Part shown: positions 1-9,823 of the stretch, in pieces
Layout of the letters: each line of letters begins with the position of its first letter
Position numbering within the stretch: position 1 is the first letter of the stretch
From: Paenibacillus algicola
GTDB lineage: Bacteria > Bacillota > Bacilli > Paenibacillales > Paenibacillaceae
Assembly: GCF_005577435.1 (NCBI RefSeq)
Contig: NZ_CP040396.1
Coordinates: 3,476,501-3,540,500, forward strand
Direction: 5' to 3'
Length of the DNA stretch: 64,000 bases
Notes under the pieces: generated by a model
What the model was told of the DNA's origin: nothing
Databases searched by the model: none
What the model saw: only the letters and a program-made list of their open reading frames with translations
Position numbers and translations under genes: made by a program

Positions 1-1357
1 GTTTAATCTGTGCCTGCAAAAAAGCCAGCTCGTTGCGCTGTGCCTCCTTGGTTGTCTGATCAAGCGTAGTATGCGTCTGAATCAGCTGAATGGACAGCTC
101 CTCATTACGTTTATACGAGTTGGCATATCGGACCAGCAGCAGTGCAGCCAAGGCGATGCTGTATACGGAAACCGTCAGGAAGGAGATAAACATATCTGAC
201 TTGATACCCACACTGAACAGAATCATATCCAGCCAGTACAGAAAAACACTGCAGATACAGATCAGAAGCGTGCGGTGCTCCGGACTGCTGGAACGGCTGC
301 GGACGTACTGAATGACCACTCTGACCCAAGCCGTAAAAAACAGCAGCACCGTGGTGAGGATATAAAAAGTGAAGGTACCGGTATAAATCTGAACAGGCAC
401 AATGAGCACCAACAGCATAAAAATGCCATAGTACACCAGCAGGAGATAAAGGCTTCGGCGGGACAGAAAGGCCGGGTTGACCTTATGGATCACCACCCAC
501 ACCGTGATGACGCTGCAAGCACTCATTAAATGCCCGAACCGGAAGGTATGCTCCAAAGTCATTCCCGGGATAAATTGCGCAAAAATACGCTCGCTGTAAA
601 TCCCGTTCATAATCCCGAAGAACAGGCAACTGAGCGCCAGCGGCAGCGTGACCGGTTCTTTTTTGCGATAATGCTTGTTCCCCAGCCACAAGAGCAGGTA
701 CAAGAAGCCGAGCACCATAACAATTAAGATCATGGCGAACTCGAACATTAGCTTGCGGTTCTGCAGCAGGGAAAGCCCCTCCTGCGTTCCAAACAGCATA
801 GGTTTGGCAATGCCGCCCACAATATACTCGTGATTGGCTGCGTGAATGACGATCTCTGCCGTTCGCTCCTCCAGTTCAAAATAGACAACCGTGGAGGAAT
901 TACCCGCCACGCTATTCTTGAGCGTCATCGAGGCACGGCCGTCCTCCAGCAGCAGTTCTCCGTTGACATACACCCGGCTGGCATTGCGGATATTTGCTTT
1001 TTTCAAGGCGAAATATTTATGGTCAGGAATGTTGTGAATCACCGCCCGGTAAGTAGCAAAGCCTTTGGCCATATGCTCATTGCCGTCCAGATCCATGAGC
1101 CAGTTGCCTGGCACCTGTATATACGATGCTTGCTGTGAGAGTGCAGTGAATGATTCCGGATCGACAAACTGATTCCAGTAAAATTCCCACTCCCCATCCA
1201 GCGCAATCACCTCGTCATGAAGGAAATTCGTTTCAGCCAGATCCAGGGTGCCCTTTTGAACATGAGTTGTTATCTGCAAAGCCTGCGAGTAATAATATAT
1301 AAGAACCAGTAATGTTACAGTGATTGCGGTTACAAAAGTGATGCGGATACGTTTCAA
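1..1357 (-). CDS. 7TMR-DISM membrane sensor, probable histidine kinase (cut by window edge)
   Basis: Membrane sensor of the 7TMR-DISM type, expected to sense an extracellular ligand and signal to a cytoplasmic output domain. 452 residues are visible: an N-terminal anchor (about residues 5-20), an extracytoplasmic galactose-binding-like domain opening with ALDGEWEFYW near residue 47, seven closely packed hydrophobic helices from about 204 to 413, then a coiled coil that reaches the window edge as LAFLQAQIK. That string is how the H-box of LytS-like kinases usually begins, so the kinase domain should lie just outside. The start is TTG at 1357: an in-frame TGA sits two codons upstream and a GAGGGTG ribosome site precedes it. 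The class is firm; the ligand is unknown. A diguanylate cyclase output is the main alternative. Confidence 0.85.
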   Translation of the reverse strand, partial: MKRIRITFVTAITVTLLVLIYYYSQALQITTHVQKGTLDLAETNFLHDEVIALDGEWEFYWNQFVDPESFTALSQQASYIQVPGNWLMDLDGNEHMAKGFATYRAVIHNIPDHKYFALKKANIRNASRVYVNGELLLEDGRASMTLKNSVAGNSSTVVYFELEERTAEIVIHAANHEYIVGGIAKPMLFGTQEGLSLLQNRKLMFEFAMILIVMVLGFLYLLLWLGNKHYRKKEPVTLPLALSCLFFGIMNGIYSERIFAQFIPGMTLEHTFRFGHLMSACSVITVWVVIHKVNPAFLSRRSLYLLLVYYGIFMLLVLIVPVQIYTGTFTFYILTTVLLFFTAWVRVVIQYVRSRSSSPEHRTLLICICSVFLYWLDMILFSVGIKSDMFISFLTVSVYSIALAALLLVRYANSYKRNEELSIQLIQTHTTLDQTTKEAQRNELAFLQAQIK

Positions 1358-1648
1358 CCTTCACACCCTCTACCCTGTTTCGTGTCACATGTTGTCGTTT
1401 GAAGTCGCACGGTCCGTTTCATGGTAGCATAATTCTCCGGGGACTAACATTCTTTTTATCCCAATTATGGTGTTATTTCATAGTAATAAGAAGAGTGATG
1501 GCAAACACCATTATAACAGCTCATTCTGTGCGCCACGGCCGTATCCACTCACTACTTTGTCGGGTATAATGGTTTATAAATAAGGATCCATGACGATCGC
1601 AAGAACGAAACGATTTAGCAATATATTTTTATAAAGGAGTGGTTCTCC

Positions 1649-1882
1649 ATGTCAATGGTACGCAAACTCCATCCTCATATAGCAAAAGACTTAAGGGAGT
1701 TTTTATCTGAAAACAATATTTCCACCAAGAAACTTGTTATAGACCTTGAAGCAGAAACCATTGAGGACTTTGATGATTACTCCGTCAATGACATTTTAAG
1801 TGTGGCTGGAATCCTGAAGCCCGGTGAAGCGCAACAATTATTAGATCATATTCAGGAGTCACGGGAGGGCTGGGGAAAGTGA
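1649..1882 (+). CDS. Small hypothetical protein, possible antitoxin next to a VapC remnant
   Basis: 77-residue acidic cytoplasmic protein with no motif I recognise. AAGGAG lies nine bases before the ATG, and a TATAAT-like -10 box at 1565-1570 stands upstream with a poor -35. It is predicted to be mostly helical, with a charged C-terminus ending in SREGWGK. The coding remnant that begins 20 bases downstream on the same strand matches the C-terminal half of a PIN-domain (VapC) toxin, so an antitoxin role is a reasonable inference. It rests on position and on the general look of the C-terminus, not on a recognised DNA-binding domain. The 290 bases before it, back to the sensor gene, show only this weak promoter. 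Confidence 0.6.
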   Translation: MSMVRKLHPHIAKDLREFLSENNISTKKLVIDLEAETIEDFDDYSVNDILSVAGILKPGEAQQLLDHIQESREGWGK

Positions 1883-1901
1883 CCCACAACCACTCCTACA
1901 T

Positions 1902-2093
1902 GTCGATTCCGCTGTCTCAAGAAAAGCAGCATTCATGCAAAGCAAGCAGAGAAGCAAGGGACGGAAAATAAAAACTCCTGATGCGCTCATTATTGCAACT
2001 GCCTTAACAGCTAATTTGATACTGGTTTCTCTCCTCACATCGGCAATGAATCACTAGGAACGGTATCTAACTAGATTTTGAACCCCTCCTAAT
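1902..2093 (+). pseudogene. Remnant of a VapC-type PIN-domain toxin (C-terminal half only)
   Basis: The open frame 1902-2057 encodes 51 residues including GRKIKTPDALIIATAL and ANLILV, the conserved C-terminal core of PIN-domain ribonucleases (the PDA-I-ATA segment followed by LILVTRN). After LILV the frame breaks. In a neighbouring frame from 2045 the residues N-E-x-L-G, then, past a TAG, ILNPS resemble the usual family ending. The N-terminal half with the first catalytic Asp is missing and there is no start codon. The toxin is therefore dead, decayed by truncation, frameshift and a nonsense codon. Confidence 0.6.
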
Positions 2094-2103
2094 AATCAAA
2101 AAC

Positions 2104-2240
2104 AGAAGACACCTTGGAGCGATTTCCATCACTCTAAGGTGTCTTCTTTTATAAAATATGGACAAAATGTGGGCAATCCGGGCTTCTCCGAGGAGAAACC
2201 CTTGCCACACAGGGGTTCATACCCCGTTTTACATCATGCC
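2104..2240. repeat. Second copy of the groEL 3' end and its terminator
   Basis: 137 bases that repeat 4196-4333, differing by one inserted C in the downstream copy. The copy holds the groEL terminator hairpin, the 3' untranslated stretch, the groEL stop codon and its last three codons; groEL homology stops at GCC (2240). A short palindrome GCCACCCGGTGGC (2238-2250) sits on the break. The two copies bracket about 1.95 kb of decayed accessory DNA. Confidence 0.9.
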
Positions 2241-2435
2241 ACCCGGTGGCGCAAAAACACCAGGTATATGGAAAATGCAGCACCGCTCATACTCATTCTC
2301 TCTAATCCAGCGGAATATTAGTGTATTCTTCGTTCCGAATGTTTGGCTGATTAGTAAAGTTGGTTGGGCTTAAGGGCAGATAATCATAATATTAAAATAA
2401 ACTTTACAAAAGTTAGTAAAATGGGGCTCACCTCT

Positions 2436-2837
2436 TTATTTATATCTCCTAGAGATCAGAAACTCGGCAACGGGGTACACAGCCAAACCGAAGCACAAGA
2501 TGAGGTTTAATGGAACATTGTCTTGTCCATTCACGTACTTCTCGACGACGAGAAGGATGACCAAGGCGATTAGAAGGGCGTAGTAACTAATTTTTGCGCT
2601 TTTCAATTGAATCGTCTTGCCCAATTCGTCGTCTTGACTGAAACCCTGATGCTGGGTTCCCCATGTCAAAGCGGACATGACCACTCCGAGCGGAATCGCC
2701 AAGCGGATAAAATCGTCAACAACCCCAAGCGTATCTCGTTGAAGCCACCGGTAGAACATTTGACAGAACAACAGGAAGAATAGTCCCCCAACGATATAAG
2801 CTAGAAGCTGACGCCAGTTCATCTTGGCGGTTTTCAT
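2436..2837 (-). CDS. Small integral membrane protein, partner of an Xre-type regulator
   Basis: 133-residue protein with about four hydrophobic helices (roughly residues 10-30, 42-60, 83-99 and 110-126) and no signal peptide or catalytic motif. It has a strong ribosome site, AAGGAGG, nine bases before ATG 2837. An Xre-type helix-turn-helix gene remnant ends 27 bases upstream on the same strand. This regulator-plus-membrane-protein pairing is common in Firmicutes, and the protein resembles the DUF2178 type in size and topology, though I cannot confirm the family. The membrane gene looks intact while its regulator is truncated, so its control is probably altered. Function unknown. Confidence 0.7.
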   Translation of the reverse strand: MKTAKMNWRQLLAYIVGGLFFLLFCQMFYRWLQRDTLGVVDDFIRLAIPLGVVMSALTWGTQHQGFSQDDELGKTIQLKSAKISYYALLIALVILLVVEKYVNGQDNVPLNLILCFGLAVYPVAEFLISRRYK

Positions 2838-2864
2838 AATTTTGTTCCTCCTTGAAGAGACTTG

Positions 2865-2993
2865 TTAATTACGAATGAATAACTCATCGACTGTCATGCC
2901 TAAAACTTCCGCAAGTCTAAAGGCAAGCTGGAGCGTCGGATCGTATTTATTATTCTCGATAGCATTGATCCAACCCCGTATATCAAAATGTTT
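2865..2993 (-). pseudogene. C-terminal remnant of an Xre-family DNA-binding regulator
   Basis: The frame encodes NAIENNKYDPTLQLAFRLA followed by EVLGMTVDELFIRN and a stop. This is the recognition-helix end and closing helices of the compact Xre regulators of about 65 residues found beside small membrane proteins. An in-frame TAA at 2994-2996 replaces the expected N-terminal helices, so no start codon or first half of the HTH remains. It precedes the membrane protein gene by 27 bases in the usual regulator-first order. Confidence 0.7.
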
Positions 2994-3139
2994 TTACATC
3001 TCCATTTAATTACACTGTAAATGTCAAATTCTTTTACAATTTTCCCCTGATAAAAGCTGACTTCATAACTTAAGGGCGCGTTAAGCAAACGGAGACCGTT
3101 ACTCTAACAGCACAGCGGCAGTCTTGCAATTAGACTAAA

Positions 3140-3394
3140 CAGTGGGCACAGCGCATTCCACCAAAGACGCCAAACAAGAATGCGCATATCGAATCCTTCC
3201 ATGCGATTCTAGAATCGGAGTGTTATCAGCGGCACGAGTTTGAGAACTATCAACAAGCGTATGAAATCGTCAGCCGCTTTATCCACAACTACAATCACAA
3301 GCGAATCCATGGTAGCCTACACGATCTGTCGCCGTACGAATACCGAGATGCAATTCAACAAGGAATGGTGGAGCCCAAGGTCATCAAAGTGTAA
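3140..3394 (+). pseudogene. IS3-family transposase OrfB fragment (C-terminal)
   Basis: 84 codons read PPKTPNKNAHIESFHAILE and later RFIHNYNHKRIHGSLHDLSP, ending in VIKV and TAA. This is the end of the DDE integrase core of IS3/IS150-like OrfB proteins: the third acidic residue lies in the ESFHAILE region and the family-typical YN-x-RIHGSL-x-x-x-SP follows. The start, the first catalytic acids and OrfA are missing and I see no terminal inverted repeats, so this is a dead scar. Confidence 0.85.
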
Positions 3395-3597
3395 CCGCCG
3401 GAAGAAAAATGACGAAAAACGCAACAACCTTAAGCAATTCTATGCAATTTGTCGAATAAGAGGTTCGTGGTCTGGATTAAAGGGGTTAAACCGGTTTGTT
3501 GGGACTTACAACAATACAGACAATTGATCCACTCCCAAGCAGTCACCACAACTATGTATACATAACAGCTTAATTACAATACTCCTTAAGCAGCATG

Positions 3598-3640
3598 AAA
3601 GGGCAATGAAAGGGAATCTAACAGGATGCCCCTTTTCTTT
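3598..3640 (+). terminator. Possible Rho-independent terminator
   Basis: AAAGGGCA (3598-3605) pairs with TGCCCCTTT (3627-3635) with one bulge and is followed by a T-rich run on the + strand. It may end transcription of the IS fragment. The rest of 3395-3646 shows nothing else I can support. Confidence 0.4.
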
Positions 3641-3646
3641 AAACAG

Positions 3647-3784
3647 TTACATATAGTTTTCGTAATACCACACCCCAATGATAAATATTATTCCAAATAG
3701 AAACATAAGAAAAAATAATAACCAAACTACAAACAATAATATCCAAAGACTTCGTTTAAATACTTTTTGAATTAGTTTATTCAT
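3647..3784 (-). CDS. Very small single-pass membrane protein
   Basis: 45-codon frame: a short basic N-terminus (MNKLIQKVFKRS), then about 28 strongly hydrophobic residues (WILLFVVWLLFF and onward) and a short tail ending in YYENYM. An AGGAGG motif lies 12 bases upstream and a closer AGGA lies four bases upstream of ATG 3784. Coding is supported by the ribosome site and the clean membrane-helix pattern, not by any known family. A short membrane peptide such as a type I toxin or a stray helix is possible. Confidence 0.45.
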   Translation of the reverse strand: MNKLIQKVFKRSLWILLFVVWLLFFLMFLFGIIFIIGVWYYENYM

Positions 3785-3816
3785 TATTCCTGTTAACCTC
3801 CTAAACAAAATTTATA

Positions 3817-4192
3817 TCATATTTCATTAGCATGTTCTCTGATCCGATTTTCTCGCACAGCGCGACGATTAATTGACTCGACCGCCGACATCGATACCAT
3901 ATTCCCAAATGGTATGTAAATTCCATAATCTATGTCATACGCATACTTCATTGCTTGCTTAGGCTGAAGTAGGCATTCATGGGTATCTCCTATCACCCCA
4001 AAATCTCCAACTATTCGTATGCTCCCCAGCAATTTCAATAAGTTTGTAAACCAGAGCTACGGAAAATGTTTTTGAAAATCCCTGCTCCTTTAGTTGTTCC
4101 ATAATTATACACATCAATATTATGATCAGTAATGTATTCAAAAAATGGCTCAAGATGCTTAATCTCTAAGGCAAGTCGCTCCCTTTCATAAA
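3817..4192 (-). pseudogene. Broken gene of unknown function, cut at the groEL repeat
   Basis: Read leftward, an open frame enters without a start codon at the groEL terminator boundary (about 4190) and encodes ERLALEIKHLEPFFEY and NIDVYNYGTTKGAGIFKN before a stop near 4049. A second frame, openable only from TTG 4038, continues for 73 codons (VGDFGVIGDTHECLLQ and onward) to 3817. The two look like one gene split by a frameshift and missing its 5' end, which would have crossed into the repeated groEL segment. I do not recognise the family. Confidence 0.4.
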
Positions 4193-4195
4193 AAA

Positions 4196-5974
<1,779 letters not shown>

Positions 5975-6015
5975 TTAATAAATTACGAATGTGCTCCTAT
6001 ATGCAGGTTAACGAA

Positions 6016-6297
6016 TTAACCCAGAATCGCGTGGATGTCGCTTTCTTTCATAATCAAATATTCTTTACCTTCATATTTGATTTCTGTTCCAGCGTATTTA
6101 GAGAAGAGTACACGGTCGCCTTCCTTAACTTCCAATGCTACGCGCGCGCCGTCCTTCAGAGTACCGCTGCCTACAGCGATAACCTTTCCTTCTTGCGGCT
6201 TTTCTTTCGCGGAGTCCGGAAGCACGATCCCGAATGCCGTGGTTTCTTCTTGTGCGATAGGTTCTACCAATACGCGTTCACCTAAAGGTCTGATCAT
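6016..6297 (-). CDS. groS: 10 kDa co-chaperonin GroES
   Basis: Heptameric lid that caps the GroEL chamber and drives the folding cycle. At 93 residues it is the standard length. It begins [13 protein letters not shown], has the mobile-loop region near residues 17-33 ([12 protein letters not shown]) and the [13 protein letters not shown] ending typical of Bacillales GroES. AAGGAGG precedes ATG 6297. It is the first gene of the heat-shock operon: CIRCE lies 58 bases upstream and a sigma-A promoter lies just before that, so HrcA should repress it at low temperature. Identification is certain. Confidence 0.99.
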   Translation of the reverse strand: MIRPLGERVLVEPIAQEETTAFGIVLPDSAKEKPQEGKVIAVGSGTLKDGARVALEVKEGDRVLFSKYAGTEIKYEGKEYLIMKESDIHAILG

Positions 6298-6354
6298 GAA
6301 AAATAGCCTCCTTGTTAAATAAATATAAGGTTTATCTGAGCCTTGCTGTATGTA

Positions 6355-6381
6355 TTAGCACTCAACAAGTCTCAGTGCTAA
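6355..6381 (-). promoter_or_regulatory. CIRCE operator for HrcA
   Basis: TTAGCACTC, nine bases, then CAGTGCTAA: the CIRCE inverted repeat with one mismatch from the consensus second arm (GAGTGCTAA). It sits just downstream of the -10 box, covering the expected transcript start region of groESL, as in other Bacillales. Confidence 0.95.
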
Positions 6382-6393
6382 CAACCATGTTTT

Positions 6394-6422
6394 ATGATAC
6401 TCAAGTTGATCTGAAATTTCAA
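6394..6422 (-). promoter_or_regulatory. Sigma-A promoter of groESL
   Basis: Read leftward: -35 TTGAAA (6417-6422), exactly 17 bases, then -10 TATCAT (6394-6399). CIRCE begins 12 bases further on. Between this promoter and the group II intron (6423-6599) I see nothing else. Confidence 0.8.
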
Positions 6423-6599
6423 GTACCCCGAAGCAATTTTTACTCAAATTTTACTTCAAATCAGAGCAGCATCCGGGTTTGTCCAGCAACTCCCCTCTTC
6501 CATTGTATCCAAGGGTCCCCACTTTATGCCTGAGGGCCATTCCCGCTTCTCCCTGCAGCCTGCTTAAAGAGCACTACGCCAAACTATAGTCATACATAT

Positions 6600-8527
6600 C
6601 TAGAGTAAAGGGCAGATAAATTCTGCCCCTCCTCATCAAACCGTACGTGAGGTTTTCCCTCATACGGCTTTCCGATGTTCGTCATTCATGTGCGTGCAGA
6701 TCACAAGAGCGTTTTAAGTCCATATTGTTTGGACAATGCTTTCACTTCGCTTAACGAACTCATCCATCGCGTGCGTTGACGCTTCTTGGCAACCCACTTT
6801 GCTAAGCGCTGCAAGATGTACCAATCTAGTTTTGCCATCTTCTTTTGGCTGTAGGCTGTGTAGTAGTAGTTGCGCCACCCCTGTATTTTTGGGTTTAAAT
6901 ATCCCAGGTGGTCCTGGAAAGTCTTGTGACGCATATTCGGCGGAGCAAGTCGCTCCTTCACGACCTCTCGGATTCGCTCTTCCGCCTTGCGACACAGCCA
7001 CTGCTGGGTCGTATAGTATACTTTGCCTTTGGATGTCTCGGCTTTCGTCTTTCGATGGTGCATGCCTAGAAAATCAAAGCCTTCTTCTCCTGTCCATAGT
7101 CCAACGATGCGTGTCTTGGTTGGATGTAACGTTAGCTCTAGGCGGTCCATAATAACTCTAATGAGTTCGTACGCCCGATCTGCATCCTTCTTTGTTTTGC
7201 AGATGACCACCAGATCGTCCGCGTAACGTGTGAGTTCCCCCATTTTACTGCCATGCCGTTCCCACAGGAGATCAAAGTAATTCAGGTAGATATTCGCCAG
7301 CAGTGGTGAAATGACCCCACCTTGTGGTGTACCCAAATCTGAGCGTCTGACATTGCCTTCCTCCATGACACCTGCACTTAGCCACTTCCTCAACAGCTTC
7401 AGAATTCGTCTATCGCTGATTCGCATTTCTACCAGCTTAATGAGTTTCTCCTGATTAATGTTGTCGAAGTACCCTTGGATGTCGACGTCGACCACCCAAT
7501 TCCCTTTGCGATTGCATGCTTTCCGAATGCGATCTAACGCTTGCTTTGCACTTCGTTTTGGCCTGAACCCGAATGACGTTTCCTGAAAATCCGCCTCGAA
7601 GATCGGTTCCATGACGAGTTTCGCTGCCATCTGGATGACGCGGTCTCTCACTGTGGGAATGCCGAGCGGTCGCTTTTTGCCATCCTTCTTCGGAATGTAG
7701 TAGCGCCTTACGGGTTGCGGATGATACTCGCCTTCTTTAAGAAGCCGTTGACATTCGTGTACAAAGCATGTTTCTCCTTGTTTTTCGATATCTGCCAATG
7801 TTTCTCCGTCGATTCCAGCTGAACCCTTATTAGCTCGTACTCTTCGCCATGCCTCCCACAGGATGTCTATTCGATAGACCTTGTCGTACAACGCGTGAAA
7901 CCTTCGCTTCTTGTTTTCCTTGGCCGCATGACCTAGTTTCTCTTGGAGTTGTTGAACGTTTTCCTTTGGTGTTGTTAGCCGTTTGGCATTCACTGACTCG
8001 TACCTCCTTAAGAAACTTGAACAAAGCAGGGCTCCTTCCCTCCTGCAGGTTTTGTTGTCCTGCATTCTTCGGTACTATGAGCCCCTCGGACTCCCTTCCT
8101 GCAGACGGTTCACTTCACCTTTTAGGCTTATAGAGCGTCTCTTTACGGTTTCAAAAAAAAAAAACGTGCAGGGGAGGGCCTCCCCAGTTCACTGCATCCT
8201 CTTTCATACCATGCCGATCCCCATACGCCGGAGGATTCTTCACTGCTGATCCAAGTTCTAAACAGCTTCCGTGGCCTTCGTCCAATGCAGCGAGACTCGG
8301 CATCCTCTCTTCCCTCTTGCGAGGCCTTTTTGACGACGCGGCAGAATTCACTTTATGTTACGGCCTGGTACGTTGCTCGCCCCATCTCTGACGGGTGCTT
8401 TCGTCAATACGCTTCTACTTACAGATTTCGCCATAAGCAGGTATCCTAGCTACACAGGGGCTTGGTTCCTCCTGTGACCGGATTTTCACCGGCTAGAGAA
8501 TGCGTGCTTAGCTGGGCACGCCTGCAC
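6600..8527 (-). mobile_element. Group II intron, bacterial class C, apparently complete
   Basis: Self-splicing retroelement. The 5' end on the minus strand begins GTGCAGG at 8527, directly after the seven Ts of the tatC terminator. The ribozyme's early domains fill 7994-8527, the maturase gene lies in domain IV, and domain V is plain at 6638-6670 (AAGCCGTATGAGG, a GAAA-like loop, CCTCACGTACGGTTT). Domain VI and the 3' end (CTTTACTCTA) close it near 6600; the exact last base is uncertain by a few positions. Insertion after a terminator hairpin and an ORF without an endonuclease domain are both class C traits. Intact ends and ORF suggest it may still be active. Confidence 0.88.
6701..7993 (-). 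CDS. ltrA: Group II intron reverse transcriptase/maturase
   Basis: Multifunctional intron protein that helps the intron RNA fold and splice and copies it into DNA at the target. The 430 residues comprise reverse-transcriptase blocks (first catalytic Asp in VDVDIQGYFDNI near residue 168, LGTPQGGVISPLLANIYL near 220-238, the active-site YADD near 257) and the maturase/thumb domain to the C-terminus. There is no DNA-binding/HNH extension, as expected for class C. I start it at GTG 7993, nine bases after AAGGAGG. Earlier in-frame codons back to 8065 lack a ribosome site and would lie in ribozyme sequence. No frameshift or missing catalytic residue is seen. Confidence 0.95.
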   Translation of the reverse strand: MNAKRLTTPKENVQQLQEKLGHAAKENKKRRFHALYDKVYRIDILWEAWRRVRANKGSAGIDGETLADIEKQGETCFVHECQRLLKEGEYHPQPVRRYYIPKKDGKKRPLGIPTVRDRVIQMAAKLVMEPIFEADFQETSFGFRPKRSAKQALDRIRKACNRKGNWVVDVDIQGYFDNINQEKLIKLVEMRISDRRILKLLRKWLSAGVMEEGNVRRSDLGTPQGGVISPLLANIYLNYFDLLWERHGSKMGELTRYADDLVVICKTKKDADRAYELIRVIMDRLELTLHPTKTRIVGLWTGEEGFDFLGMHHRKTKAETSKGKVYYTTQQWLCRKAEERIREVVKERLAPPNMRHKTFQDHLGYLNPKIQGWRNYYYTAYSQKKMAKLDWYILQRLAKWVAKKRQRTRWMSSLSEVKALSKQYGLKTLL

Positions 8528-8533
8528 AAAAAA

Positions 8534-8553
8534 AGCGCCCCCACAGGGACGCT
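8534..8553 (-). terminator. tatC terminator and group II intron target
   Basis: AGCGTCCC-TGTG-GGGGCGCT followed by seven Ts on the minus strand, only two bases after the tatC stop. The intron starts at the base after the T-run, so this hairpin is its insertion site. Confidence 0.9.
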
Positions 8554-8555
8554 TC

Positions 8556-9332
8556 TCACTCTTCTTCTTTGCGGACATACCGCTCTTCCAGTTCCATATC
8601 TGCCGCAAGCTGCTTGCGGTAGATAAAAGCGGATAAATAAACACTAAACTCATAGAGCAGCAATAGCGGAATCGTTACGAGAAAGTCGGAAATGAAATCC
8701 GGCGGCGTAATAATAACAGCGACAAACACCAATGCAAAATAAGCATAGCGCCGCAGCTTCTTCAGCCGGATCGGATTCAAAATGCGTATTCTCGTTAGAA
8801 ACATCACAACCAGCGGCAGCTCGAACAGCAGCGCCAGCGGCAGCACGAGGTTAAACATAAAGCTGAAATAATTCGTAATTCCGTACGTTTCCTCCAGCCC
8901 CATGCTCTGAGTAATTGTTGTTGTGAAGGACAGCGTCATCGGAAACACGATATAGTAGCCGAATAATACGCCTGCAATAAACAGAACAAAGGTATACGGC
9001 ACATAGCGGACAGCCGCCTTCTGCTCCTCTTTGCGCAGGCCAGGCTTTACAAACGCCCACAGCTGGTAAAAAATAAACGGCACTGAAATGACCAGCGAGA
9101 ACAACGCCGCAATCTTCATATAAATGCCGATGCCGTCCCAGAAGGAGAAGGCATTCAATTCGAACTGCTGTGCCTGCTCTGACCCCGTCAAATACTGATA
9201 GACCGGCTCGGCAATAAACAGGCCTCCGACCAAGCCGACCACAAACAAGCTCAGCACCCATATAATCCGCCGCCTGAGCTCGGTCAAATGCTCAGTCAGC
9301 TCCATTAACTTCATCTGCTCGGACACGCCCAT
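8556..9332 (-). CDS. tatC: Sec-independent protein translocase TatC
   Basis: Multi-spanning membrane receptor of the twin-arginine pathway, which exports folded proteins; it binds the RR signal peptide and works with TatA. About 258 residues with six hydrophobic helices and the family N-terminus (ELTEHLTELRRRI), a FIFYQLWAFVKPGL loop near residue 100 and a charged cytoplasmic C-tail. Three start codons stand in a row (GTG 9338, ATG 9335, ATG 9332). I prefer ATG 9332 because GAGG lies five bases before it. tatA lies 90 bases upstream with a stable hairpin between them. This matches the two-gene TatA-TatC layout of Bacillales. Confidence 0.97.
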   Translation of the reverse strand: MGVSEQMKLMELTEHLTELRRRIIWVLSLFVVGLVGGLFIAEPVYQYLTGSEQAQQFELNAFSFWDGIGIYMKIAALFSLVISVPFIFYQLWAFVKPGLRKEEQKAAVRYVPYTFVLFIAGVLFGYYIVFPMTLSFTTTITQSMGLEETYGITNYFSFMFNLVLPLALLFELPLVVMFLTRIRILNPIRLKKLRRYAYFALVFVAVIITPPDFISDFLVTIPLLLLYEFSVYLSAFIYRKQLAADMELEERYVRKEEE

Positions 9333-9380
9333 CATCACCTCATCACTTCACCAAGCAGCTTCACATGCTCAGAAACAATC

Positions 9381-9402
9381 AAATCCCTCCGAAGAGGGAT
9401 TT
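9381..9402 (-). terminator. UUCG-capped hairpin between tatA and tatC
   Basis: Perfect 9-bp stem AAATCCCTC / GAGGGATTT with, on the transcribed minus strand, a C(TTCG)G loop, the very stable tetraloop. Few Ts follow, so it is more likely a partial terminator or RNA-stability element that sets the tatA:tatC ratio than a full stop. Confidence 0.55.
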
Positions 9403-9422
9403 CTGTACAGCTGCTACGCAGC

Positions 9423-9650
9423 TTATTCCGGCAGACGCTTGTCTTCTGCACGTGCAGCAGCAGGCTGCGGTGCAGTCTCAGTCTTCTTGGAAGCCGGCTC
9501 ATCCTCTATAATCTCGCGTGCTCCGTCCTTGAATTCACGAAACGTTCTTCCTACTGCACGTCCCAGCTCAGGAAGCTTGTTCGGACCGAACAGCAGCAGC
9601 GCAAGAATAACTAACAGAATAACTCCAGGTACACCTATTGAAGAACCCAT
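9423..9650 (-). CDS. tatA: Twin-arginine translocase subunit TatA
   Basis: Small pore-forming subunit of the Tat export pathway. At 75 residues it has a short N-terminal membrane helix (about 8-21, GVILLVILALLLF), the invariant FGPNKLPELGRAVGRT hinge and amphipathic helix, then a charged tail rich in Glu, Lys and Ala. AAGGAGG lies nine bases before ATG 9650. It is followed by tatC, so the pair should form a minimal TatA-TatC translocase in which TatA also covers the TatB role, as known for B. subtilis. The upstream 170 bases contain no gene. Confidence 0.97.
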   Translation of the reverse strand: MGSSIGVPGVILLVILALLLFGPNKLPELGRAVGRTFREFKDGAREIIEDEPASKKTETAPQPAAARAEDKRLPE

Positions 9651-9823
9651 AATTACATCTCCTCCTTATACAGCACAGAAGCAGCCGACAGGGGCCGATT
9701 CAGGCAGCAAATACCGTCATCACTCAGAACAACAGCACATAGACATATATCGACATCATATCATATCAAAAATGGCATAAACAGCCCTTCTTCATGACAA
9801 ATTGTGTACAAATCCTGCTTCTT

